Below are positions 7,832-14,817 of a stretch of DNA of 50,356 bases, one piece after another. Below the pieces are notes generated by a model. It worked only from the letters and a program-made list of their open reading frames with translations, was not told the DNA's origin and ran no database searches. The DNA comes from Oscillospiraceae bacterium. Its GTDB lineage: Bacteria > Bacillota_A > Clostridia > Oscillospirales > Oscillospiraceae. The first letter of the stretch is position 1, and each line of letters opens with the position of its first letter. Both the position numbers and the translations under genes were made by a program. The stretch is taken from contig JAFQDR010000119.1 of the NCBI GenBank assembly GCA_017415945.1, positions 1 to 50,356 on the forward strand. The letters run 5' to 3'.

Positions 7832-8782
7832 ATGCCCATTATTTACGCAGTTGTTCCCTGCTATAACGAGGAGGAAGTGCTCCCCACCTCCGCCCGCATT
7901 CTGGAAAAGAAGTGGCGTGCCCTTATGGAGACCGGGGCCATCTCTCGAGAAAGCCGCATTATGCTGGTGGATGACGGCTCCAAGGACGATACGTGGAAGA
8001 TCATTTCCGCGCTCACCGAGGAAAAGAACAGCATTTTCGCGGGGGTGAAGCTGGCGGGGAATAAGGGGCACCAGAATGCCCTGCTGTGTGGTCTGATGAC
8101 CGCCAAGGAGTACTGCGATGCTGCCATCTCCATGGATGCCGATTTGCAGGATGATATTGATGTGGTGGACAAGTTCATCGAGGAATATAAGGACGGCTGC
8201 GGCATCGTGTACGGTGTCCGCAACGACCGCACCTCCGACTCCTTTGCCAAGCGCTTTACCGCCGAGGGCTACTACAAGATTCTGGAAATGCTGGGTGTGA
8301 ACATCGTGTTCAACCATGCCGACTACCGCTTGATGAGCAAGGCGGCTCTGGAGGCACTGGGAGAATACCGTGAGACCAACCTGTTCCTCCGCGGCATCAT
8401 CCCCCAGCTGGGCTTTAAGACCGAAATCGTGGAATACGCTCGCAAGGAACGTCTGGCAGGGGAGAGCAAGTACACTCTGAAAAAGATGCTGAAGCTGGCC
8501 TGGGACGGCATCACCTCCTTCTCCGTCCGACCCCTGCGGATGCTGTGTGTTGTGGGGGCTTTGGCGGTGCTGGTGGCTGTGATTATGGCCATGTATACCC
8601 TCATCAGCCACTTTACGGGAAACACCGTCAGCGGCTGGTCCTCTCTGATGATCTCCGTGTGGTTTTTGGGCGGTGCCAATCTGCTGGCATTGGGCATCGT
8701 GGGCGAGTACATTGGCAAAATCTACGGGGAAGTGAAGGACAGACCCCGATTCATTGTGGAGCAAACAAAAGGACTCAAATAA
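7832..8782 (+). CDS. GT2 glycosyltransferase, GtrB/DPM1-like
   Basis: Predicted to transfer a sugar from a nucleotide sugar onto undecaprenyl phosphate at the inner face of the membrane, as in GtrB/ArnC-type enzymes. A GT-A fold opens with VVPCYNEEEVLP and contains DDGSKDD and the DADLQDD metal site (about residues 50-115). Two C-terminal membrane helices follow (about 235-260 and 270-295), then GEYIGKIYGEVKDRPRFIVE, characteristic of the family. The length of 316 aa is typical. GGAGGCAGTGAT precedes the ATG. The sugar is unknown. GtrA-like flippase partners occur elsewhere in the window (18486-19562 and 34145-34573). Confidence 0.88.
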   Translation: MPIIYAVVPCYNEEEVLPTSARILEKKWRALMETGAISRESRIMLVDDGSKDDTWKIISALTEEKNSIFAGVKLAGNKGHQNALLCGLMTAKEYCDAAISMDADLQDDIDVVDKFIEEYKDGCGIVYGVRNDRTSDSFAKRFTAEGYYKILEMLGVNIVFNHADYRLMSKAALEALGEYRETNLFLRGIIPQLGFKTEIVEYARKERLAGESKYTLKKMLKLAWDGITSFSVRPLRMLCVVGALAVLVAVIMAMYTLISHFTGNTVSGWSSLMISVWFLGGANLLALGIVGEYIGKIYGEVKDRPRFIVEQTKGLK

Positions 8783-8789
8783 ATCAAAC

Positions 8790-8820
8790 AAGGCAGCTGC
8801 GAATTGCGGCTGCCTTGTGA
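8790..8820 (+). terminator. Hairpin after the GtrB-like gene
   Basis: AAGGCAGCTGCG/CGGCTGCCTT forms a strong stem just after the stop codon. The T tract behind it is poor, so termination may depend on the second hairpin at 8933-8962. Confidence 0.55.
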
Positions 8821-8828
8821 GTTATATG

Positions 8829-8962
8829 GCTCCCCTTTGAAGGGGAGCTGTCGAGCGTATGGGAGACTGGGAGGTAATCCAACATAGGAAAATTAAATTA
8901 CTTCTCCGTCATTTCCTCGTTCCTCGGAAATGCCACCTCTCCTCAAAAGGAGAGGCTTTTTT
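8829..8962. repeat. CTCCCCTT-type inverted repeat element with terminator end
   Basis: The left hairpin is GCTCCCCTTTGAAGGGGAGCTGTCGAGCG; the right end is CCTCTCC TCAAAA GGAGAGGC followed by TTTTTT (8933-8962), a plus-strand terminator. It belongs to the same loose family as 25520-25695 and 29100-29246. The element fills the space between the convergent glycosyltransferase and flavoprotein genes. Confidence 0.65.
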
Positions 8963-10952
8963 ACAGCTCTCGGGCCAGCTCGGCGGCCTCTCGGATGGCA
9001 TCCAGAGCGAAGCGGGGCTTCAGCGCGTCGCCGATGATGTGGCAGGGGATGTTCTGCCACTTGGCCACCTGTACCAGATCGTCGTAGTAATGGGGCACAC
9101 TGCCTACGGCGGCGATGATGGTGTCGGCGTAGACCTCGATATCCTCCTCACGGACGATGGTGGTCTCCTTGGTGCGGCGGTCATATTTCTTTTCGATCAC
9201 ATGGGCGCAGACCTTGTTGTGCTCCAGCTTGGTGACCCATGCATTGGTGATGACCTTGATCTCGGGGTGCCGCTCCAAGAAATTCTGCACATAGATTTCA
9301 CGGCCGTGGGACAGGCCCTCGCCCAGCTTGGACAGACCCCCCACAATGGTGGTATCGAAGCCGCGGAAGTTCAGATGCTCCATGACTTCAATGGAGATGA
9401 TACCCCCGCCGATGATGACGCACTTGCCCATGGGCTTGCGGTTGCCTGTGAGGATGTCGGCGTAGTTGATGGCGTAGTGTCCTCCGGGGATGTTCAGCTC
9501 ACGGGAGTGCCCGCCAGTGGCAATGATGAGCTCGTCGGGCTTCAGTACCTGAATGAGGGCGGGGGTCACGGGGGTGTTCATGCGGATATCCACCCCTGCC
9601 AGCTTTACCTGCCGCACCATATAGTCTACGGTCAGGGCGAAGTCCTCTTTATCGGGTGCCATGCCCGCCAGACGGAACTGGCCGCCCAGCACGTCGGATT
9701 TCTCGCACAAAATGACCTTGTGTCCCCGCTTTGCCAAGGTGGCAGCGGCCTCCATACCCCCTACACCGCCCCCGGCTACCAGAATCAGCTTGGGGCGTTC
9801 TGTCATTTTCAGCTCAAATTCCCGCTCTCGGCCTACGGCGGGGTTGCGGAGACAGGAAATGTGCTTGGCCTCGGGGATGTGGTATGCCTGAGAGCAGGCC
9901 TGATCGCAGCCGATACAGTAGCAGATGTCGTCAAATTTACCCTCGCGGCACTTCTGCACGATATAGGGGTCGGCGATATGTGCGTGCCCCCATGCCACGA
10001 AGTCGGCACCCTGTGCCAGTGCGATGTTTGCCAGCTCGGGTCTGCCCAGTCTGCCCACCGCCATGACGGGCATTTCGCAGACCTCACGGAGATACAGGGC
10101 GTTGTCCTTGTTGAAGCCGAAGGGAATGCCCATATTGGGGACCTCGTAGATATTGCCCTTGCCGAAGTTGCCGCGGGATACGTCCAGCACGTCCACACCC
10201 AGGTCACGGGCGCGGCGGCAGAACTCCGCCACATCGTCAATGGTCAGACCGTTGAAGTTGCCCTCGGCATCGTATGTGTAGTCGTCACAGGCCACGATGC
10301 GCATGAACATGGGCTTGTCCTCGGGCCAGCTTTTGCGAACTGCATCCACACACATGAGAGGGAACTTCATGCAGTTTTCCAAGCTGCCGCCGTATTCATC
10401 GGTACGGGTGTTGAAGTGGGGAGACAGGAACTGGTGCAGCAGGTAGTTGTGCCCGCAGTGGATCTCAATGGCATCAAAGCCGCAGAGATGGGCACGGTGG
10501 GCTGCCTTCCCAAAGGCCTCGGCGATGAGGGGCAGCTCCTCGGCGGGGATGGCCTTCCACTTGCCCCGCAGCTTGTCGATGGGGGACATGATGCGCAGCT
10601 TGGAGATGTCCGCGTGACCGTTCATGACACCCTCGGCGGCCTCGTAGATCTGAATGCCGATCTTGCCGCCCACGGCGTGCACCGCATCCACCAGACGGGT
10701 GAGACCGGGAATGAACCGATCGTCGGAAATACCCAGTGCCCAGCCCTGTGTGGATTCGGGCCAGACGGAGGCACATTCCGTAAACAGCAGAGCCGCACCG
10801 CCCTTGGCGCGCTCCACAAAGTAGTCGATCATGCGGTCGGTGACCATGGAGTCCTCATAGGTCATCAGAGTGCCCATGGAGGGCATAATGATGCGGTTTT
10901 CAAAGGTCATGCCGCGGATGGTGATGGGCTTGAAAATATGACTGCAATCCAT
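8961..10952 (-). CDS. Old Yellow Enzyme/2,4-dienoyl-CoA-reductase-like Fe-S flavoprotein
   Basis: A three-domain NAD(P)H:flavin oxidoreductase of about 663 aa that probably reduces or oxidises an activated C=C bond. Residues 1-330 form an FMN TIM barrel (FENRIIMPSMGT; EIHCGHNYLLHQFLSPHFNTR with the active-site region). A 4Fe-4S motif follows (CYCIGCDQAC, then HISCLRNP). An FAD domain (GGGVGGMEAA) and an NAD(P)H domain (GGGIISIEVME) complete it. The architecture matches FadH, enoate reductases and the bile-acid enzymes BaiCD/BaiH. I cannot tell which from sequence alone; no bai-type neighbours are present. A GGGGGT ribosome site precedes the ATG. Confidence 0.9.
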   Translation of the reverse strand: MDCSHIFKPITIRGMTFENRIIMPSMGTLMTYEDSMVTDRMIDYFVERAKGGAALLFTECASVWPESTQGWALGISDDRFIPGLTRLVDAVHAVGGKIGIQIYEAAEGVMNGHADISKLRIMSPIDKLRGKWKAIPAEELPLIAEAFGKAAHRAHLCGFDAIEIHCGHNYLLHQFLSPHFNTRTDEYGGSLENCMKFPLMCVDAVRKSWPEDKPMFMRIVACDDYTYDAEGNFNGLTIDDVAEFCRRARDLGVDVLDVSRGNFGKGNIYEVPNMGIPFGFNKDNALYLREVCEMPVMAVGRLGRPELANIALAQGADFVAWGHAHIADPYIVQKCREGKFDDICYCIGCDQACSQAYHIPEAKHISCLRNPAVGREREFELKMTERPKLILVAGGGVGGMEAAATLAKRGHKVILCEKSDVLGGQFRLAGMAPDKEDFALTVDYMVRQVKLAGVDIRMNTPVTPALIQVLKPDELIIATGGHSRELNIPGGHYAINYADILTGNRKPMGKCVIIGGGIISIEVMEHLNFRGFDTTIVGGLSKLGEGLSHGREIYVQNFLERHPEIKVITNAWVTKLEHNKVCAHVIEKKYDRRTKETTIVREEDIEVYADTIIAAVGSVPHYYDDLVQVAKWQNIPCHIIGDALKPRFALDAIREAAELAREL

Positions 10953-11103
10953 ACAGATGTACCCCCAAAAATGTTATTTATGCCTCTATATTACCACCGC
11001 TTGTGCTCGGATTCCACCCAAAAATGAAGGAATTCACTGACAATTGCGGCGGTTGTTTAACGCTGCGCTCCCTGCGGCTTTCAGTTCTTTGTACATTAGG
11101 GTT

Positions 11104-11132
11104 GTAGGGGCGAACTGTGTGTCGCCCGTACA
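11104..11132. repeat. Solitary REP hairpin, GGGCGAAC type
   Basis: GTAGGGGCGAACTGTGTGTCGCCCG folds on GGGCGA/TCGCCC and matches the end type of the pair at 43419-43535. No partner is seen nearby. The rest of 10953-11288 contains only the downstream promoter at 11188-11216. Confidence 0.55.
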
Positions 11133-11187
11133 GGAACGGTGGGTTTTATTCCGTGCGAATTCAAAGTCGAAATTTGTCGAATTATGG

Positions 11188-11216
11188 TTGTAGAGCTATG
11201 AAAAATATGGTAAAAT
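11188..11216 (+). promoter_or_regulatory. Promoter of the parvulin/C39 gene
   Basis: TTGTAG (11188-11193), 17 bases, TAAAAT (11211-11216), about 73 bp upstream of the start codon. Confidence 0.6.
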
Positions 11217-11288
11217 ACTATACCTGTCTGTAAACGAGAGAATTGAGAAATGTGTTGCTTTGCCGTTGAAACGGCGAAAAGGAGGAAC

Positions 11289-13364
11289 ATGAAAAGTAAG
11301 TTCAAGGTACTGGTGATCGTACTGCTGGTTCTGGTGGCACTGGTGGTCGGCATGGTGGTTGCCGGCGGTCTGTGGCTGAAGAATTACAGAGAGACCGAGT
11401 TCGCCGATGTGGATTTCATTATCCCCGAGGGCGGTGTCACCGAGATGATTCAGGAATACGAAAACTACCCCCCTCCCGCTGCTCCCGAAGCAGTTGTGGC
11501 AGAGATTGGGGATACCGCATTGACCAATGCGGAGCTGCAGGTCTATTTCTGGGCCCAGGTAGCTGCTCATGCCCGGACCGATGAAGTGCAGCCCGATCTG
11601 CGTGTGCCTTTGAAGTGGCAGGCTTGCCCTCTGGAGGGTGCGGAAAACTGGGAAGAATACTTCCTGCTGAAGGCTGTGAACACTTGGCACACCGCGCAGG
11701 CACTGGTTATGCAGGGCGATGCGGAGGGGTTGCCTCTGGAAGAACGCTACCAGCCCAATCTGGATTGGCACGCGGAGTATATGACGGGTGAGGAGCCTGC
11801 CATTGAGTTCCTCTATGGCTGGAACCCCGGCTACCGTGTAAATACCCTCCATCAGAACTATATCGATGCCCTGCCCGCACTGCTGGATGATCTGGCAGAG
11901 GGGCTGGACTATCCCAGCAGTGAGGATATGGCAATGGCTGTGTTCGGCACCACCGAGGAGAAGGTGCTGCAGGCTGCGTCTCTGTACAATCGGGGCTACT
12001 CCTATTATACCGCACTGACCTATCTGCTGGGTACCGAGTTTGACACCACCGTGGAAAAGCCCGCGGAGGATGAGGCGGCGGAGCCTACCCCCACGCCTAC
12101 TCCCACGCCCAAGCCCGCACCTACCGTGACTCCCGAACCGAAGTACGACGGTACTCCCTGCATCAGCTTCCGCCAGATCCTGCACCGTCCCCAGCATCCC
12201 CAGTGGTACACCAAGGCACAGGCAGCCAAGGAGCCTCAGGTGGAATACAATGTGGCACCCGACGGCAAGGTCAGCTGCGTGAACAGCGGCTGGCGCAATG
12301 GGGATTGGAAATCCCAAAGCATTCTGAGCGAATGGCGCAGCGACTATCAGAGCACGGAATACGGCTTCGGTCAGCTGGCCTATGAGCGCTCCGACGATGA
12401 GGCCTCCGCAAAGCACGGCGGTCTGTATGTGAACGTGCTGCCCGGGGAAGTGCCCGCGGAGCTGGAGGAATGGCTGTTTGACCCTGTGCGCAAGTATGGG
12501 GATACCAAGATCATCCGCACGGAGTACGGCTACCATATTCTGTACTTTGTGGAAGGCACCACTGTGGAAGCCAAGGCTGAAGCGGATGCGAAGCTGGCAG
12601 ACAAGCAGGCTGAGCTCATTGCCATCGCCAAGGAACGCTTCCCCGTGGAACTGCATTTGGAAGCTGCGGCTATGCAGCCCGGTGTGGGGGCTGTGACCCT
12701 TGACGAGCTGCTGTACGCGGATATTGCCCACGAACGCTATCCCGAGGTACCTGTATACCTGCAGCGTGACTACGGCGACACCATGTACGGTGCATACAAG
12801 CTGTGGAGCCACGGCTGCGGCATCACCTCCATGGCCATGCTGTCCACCTATCTGACCGACGAGGAATGGACCCCTCCCGAGCTGTGCGATATGTTCGGCT
12901 CCTACTGCGGTCTCCACGGTACCGATACCAGTCTGTTCTGGCGTGCCAACCACCATCTGGGCTTCTTCTATGAACGGTATGTCTACGATGATGACGAGGC
13001 ATATCAGGCACTGGAGGACGGCTATCTGGTAGTAGCCCAGGAGCTGAAGGGCTATTGGACCGGCGGCGGGCACTACATCGTATTGGAAAAGCTCACCGAG
13101 GACGGCAAGGTAGTGGTTCGCGACTCCAATATTTTGAACTACATCAAGCTGGAAGGCCACAGTGTGGACTATTTCGACTGGGATTTGATCACCCCCGAGG
13201 CGGTCATCTATTTCATCATGGGCAAGAAGGCCGTGACCGTGGATGCCTGCTGCCGCTGCGGTGACCCCACGGAGCAGTCTGCGGCACAGGTAGGCAGCGA
13301 CTACATCTGCCACAAGTGCGACAGCGCCATGCTCCGCCGCGCTACCTTCCTTGCAAATACATAA
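11289..13364 (+). CDS. Membrane-anchored parvulin-like / C39-family peptidase fusion
   Basis: A 691-aa multidomain protein, likely extracellular and tethered by one N-terminal helix (about residues 5-30). A SurA/PrsA-like helical region (EIGDTALTNAELQVYFWAQV) is followed by a PTPTPTPKPAP linker near 266-285. A parvulin-like prolyl isomerase segment comes next (about 290-425: SFRQILHRP, KHGGLYVNVLPGEVP, RTEYGYHILYFVEG). A papain-fold C39-type domain follows, with Gln492, Cys510 in HGCGITSMAM, His595 in GGGHYIVLE and Asp612 as the plausible catalytic set. The tail carries two CxxC-type pairs (CRCG, CHKC) resembling a zinc ribbon. AAAAGGAGGAAC sets the start. The substrate is unknown; a role in processing or folding exported proteins is inference. 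It has its own promoter and terminator. Confidence 0.8.
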   Translation: MKSKFKVLVIVLLVLVALVVGMVVAGGLWLKNYRETEFADVDFIIPEGGVTEMIQEYENYPPPAAPEAVVAEIGDTALTNAELQVYFWAQVAAHARTDEVQPDLRVPLKWQACPLEGAENWEEYFLLKAVNTWHTAQALVMQGDAEGLPLEERYQPNLDWHAEYMTGEEPAIEFLYGWNPGYRVNTLHQNYIDALPALLDDLAEGLDYPSSEDMAMAVFGTTEEKVLQAASLYNRGYSYYTALTYLLGTEFDTTVEKPAEDEAAEPTPTPTPTPKPAPTVTPEPKYDGTPCISFRQILHRPQHPQWYTKAQAAKEPQVEYNVAPDGKVSCVNSGWRNGDWKSQSILSEWRSDYQSTEYGFGQLAYERSDDEASAKHGGLYVNVLPGEVPAELEEWLFDPVRKYGDTKIIRTEYGYHILYFVEGTTVEAKAEADAKLADKQAELIAIAKERFPVELHLEAAAMQPGVGAVTLDELLYADIAHERYPEVPVYLQRDYGDTMYGAYKLWSHGCGITSMAMLSTYLTDEEWTPPELCDMFGSYCGLHGTDTSLFWRANHHLGFFYERYVYDDDEAYQALEDGYLVVAQELKGYWTGGGHYIVLEKLTEDGKVVVRDSNILNYIKLEGHSVDYFDWDLITPEAVIYFIMGKKAVTVDACCRCGDPTEQSAAQVGSDYICHKCDSAMLRRATFLANT

Positions 13365-13373
13365 GATAACAAA

Positions 13374-13409
13374 AACGGACACCTCTCATGGGGTGTCCGT
13401 TATTTTTTA
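13374..13409 (+). terminator. Terminator of the parvulin/C39 gene
   Basis: AACGGACACC / GGTGTCCGTT stem followed by ATTTTTT, ten bases after the stop codon. Confidence 0.9.
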
Positions 13410-13434
13410 GCTCCTACGGCTTTACAGGGGGCAC

Positions 13435-13463
13435 TTGTAAGAGAGATTTCAATGTGATACAAT
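13435..13463 (+). promoter_or_regulatory. Promoter of plsY
   Basis: TTGTAA (13435-13440), 17 bases, TACAAT (13458-13463), 33 bp before the start codon. Confidence 0.65.
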
Positions 13464-13495
13464 GTAATGAGAATCATAAGAAAGTGGGTGTGAAT

Positions 13496-14164
13496 ATGGA
13501 TGCGGTATTGTGTTTGACCATGGGGTATTTCATCGGCTCCTTCAGTCCGGCATCCCTGCTTTCGAAAATCAAGAATGTGGATCTGCGCAAGGAAGGTTCG
13601 GGAAATCTGGGGGCTACGAACACGCTGGTGGTCATGGGCTTCCGCAGCGGCCTGCTTGTGCTGCTGGCAGATCTGCTGAAAACCATTTTTTCCGAGCGCT
13701 TGGCGAGAGTCCTGTTTCCGCAGCTGTATTTTGCGGGGCTGATCGCTGCCTGCGGTGCGGTTATCGGGCATATCTTCCCCTTCTACCTGAAATTTCAGGG
13801 GGGCAAGGGTGTTGCCTGCCTTGCGGGGATGGTGCTGACCTTTGACTTCGGCTTGTTTGTATTTCTGCTGACTCTGGGCATCGGAGTGATGTTCCTGCTG
13901 AATTACGGGGTCTATGTGCCTGTGGCAGTGTCTGCGGTCTTCCCTCTGTTCGTGTGGAAGAAGACGGGGAGCGGAGCGCTGTTTATGCTCACCGCGGTGA
14001 CGGGGGCGTTGATTATCTATAAGCACAGGGAGAATTTCCGAAAAATCAAAGCGGGGGAAGAGACTAAGGTACGCAGCTTCTTCGGTGAACGCTTAGCCCA
14101 ACGGAGACTGGAGGCTGCGGGCTCCGACAATCAAGATGAATATAACAACGACCTGTTCTCGTAA
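13496..14164 (+). CDS. plsY: Glycerol-3-phosphate acyltransferase PlsY
   Basis: PlsY transfers an acyl group from acyl-phosphate to glycerol-3-phosphate, the first committed step of phospholipid synthesis, in the cytoplasmic membrane. The diagnostic motifs are present: GSFSPASLLSK (residues about 14-24), GSGNLGATN (about 35-43) and KFQGGKGVA (about 99-107). Several hydrophobic segments span the 222 residues. The start at 13496 is chosen because the conserved N-terminus begins there; the ribosome site (AAGTGGGTG) is weak. The open frame extends upstream through a terminator and promoter and should not be used. Its stop codon lies within a terminator stem. Confidence 0.93.
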   Translation: MDAVLCLTMGYFIGSFSPASLLSKIKNVDLRKEGSGNLGATNTLVVMGFRSGLLVLLADLLKTIFSERLARVLFPQLYFAGLIAACGAVIGHIFPFYLKFQGGKGVACLAGMVLTFDFGLFVFLLTLGIGVMFLLNYGVYVPVAVSAVFPLFVWKKTGSGALFMLTAVTGALIIYKHRENFRKIKAGEETKVRSFFGERLAQRRLEAAGSDNQDEYNNDLFS

Positions 14165-14184
14165 GGGAGAACAGGTCGTTTTTT
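14147..14184 (+). terminator. Terminator overlapping the plsY stop codon
   Basis: AACGACCTGTTCTC / GAGAACAGGTCGTT is a perfect 14-bp stem with a GTAAGG loop and a TTTT tail. The TAA stop (14162-14164) lies in the loop, so the last coding residues form the 5' arm. Confidence 0.92.
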
Positions 14185-14274
14185 CAGCTCGTACGAAACA
14201 ATGTGCTTGCGGTTTCATGGGGGGCACGGTATCGTTTTTGCGGCAAATGCGGCAATTGTTATCCAATCCCGCAC

Positions 14275-14352
14275 CCGTAGGGGCAGATAGTATCTGCCCG
14301 CTCTGCGCTTTACGGTCCTCGGTTATCGGGCGGATAATATCCGCCCCTACGA
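14275..14352. repeat. REP pair, GGCAGATAGTATCTGCC / GGCGGATAATATCCGCC
   Basis: CCGTAGGGGCAGATAGTATC begins the left hairpin and GGATAATATCCGCCCCTACG ends the right one. The two ends have different stem sequences, each self-complementary. Upstream (14185-14245, minus sense) lies the internal module ACGATACCGTGC...GTACGAGCTG also found at 27641, 42190 and 43459. Confidence 0.75.
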
Positions 14353-14372
14353 TAGCGGTGGATTTCGGTGCA

Positions 14373-14457
14373 CCCGTAGGGACCGTCGTTCTCGACGGTC
14401 CGTTTTTCGGCTTGTACGAAAATCCCCACTCTCGTAGGGTTAGGGCGGGCCCTACGC
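14373..14457. repeat. REP pair, GGACCGTCG type, abutting the GIY-YIG gene
   Basis: The left hairpin CCGTAGGGACCGTCG/CGACGGTCC is followed by a TTGTACGAA spacer. A second GTAGGG (about 14434) and CCCTACG lie on the right. The rightmost CTA supplies the TAG stop codon of the adjacent minus-strand GIY-YIG gene. Confidence 0.65.
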
Positions 14458-14814
14458 CGGGGGGCGTGGCTTTGGCGGTCGATCCTCCACCAGTTCCTCC
14501 AAGGTGGGATGGGCATAGACCTCCAGCTCCAAGGGCTCGGCTCGGGCGAGGATGGCGTTGATCGTTTCGGGTGCGGCTGTCAGCTCGCGCTTTTGGGCTT
14601 TGGACAGCTTTTTGATGGCCGCTTCCGCCTTGGCGGCGGTGGATTTGTCGGGGGCGGTCCATACGGCGGCGATGGCCTTTGGAGGACGCAGGGCGGTATA
14701 TTTGGCACCGCCCTTCAGCTTCCCCGTATGTCTGCGCATCCGTCGGCGCAGGTCTGTGGTGATGCCGGTGTACAGGCTGTCATCACTGCACAGGAGCATA
14801 TAAACGTAATACAT
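14452..14814 (-). CDS. GIY-YIG domain protein, YhbQ/UPF0213-like
   Basis: A small nuclease-fold protein of 120 aa. The N-terminal GIY-YIG core is clear (YYVYMLLCSDDSLYTGITTDLRRRMRRH, with KGGAKYTALRPP). A longer-than-usual tail rich in Ala, Glu and Pro follows. Its ATG is three bases after the stop of the upstream LtaS-like gene with no Shine-Dalgarno visible, suggesting translational coupling. The C-terminal codons run into a REP element that provides the stop codon. The cellular role of this family is not settled to my knowledge. Confidence 0.88.
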   Translation of the reverse strand: MYYVYMLLCSDDSLYTGITTDLRRRMRRHTGKLKGGAKYTALRPPKAIAAVWTAPDKSTAAKAEAAIKKLSKAQKRELTAAPETINAILARAEPLELEVYAHPTLEELVEDRPPKPRPPA

Positions 14815-14817
14815 GGC

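Noticed and set aside
8961..10952. Bile-acid-inducible enzyme BaiCD/BaiH
   Set aside because: The domain architecture matches, but so do FadH and enoate reductases, and no other bai-type genes are nearby; assignment would be guesswork.
8859..11027. A 722-codon open frame antisense to the flavoprotein gene
   Set aside because: It begins in a repeat and has no domain; the opposite frame has FMN, Fe-S and FAD motifs in family order. Similar long antisense frames over prfC (2329-3666), the parvulin/C39 gene (11196-13382), the LtaS-like gene (15073-16458) and lepA (36399-38327) were rejected likewise.
14165..14460. Insertion sequence remnant
   Set aside because: Only hairpin repeats are present; no transposase fragment, RAYT or target-site duplication could be identified here or elsewhere in the window.
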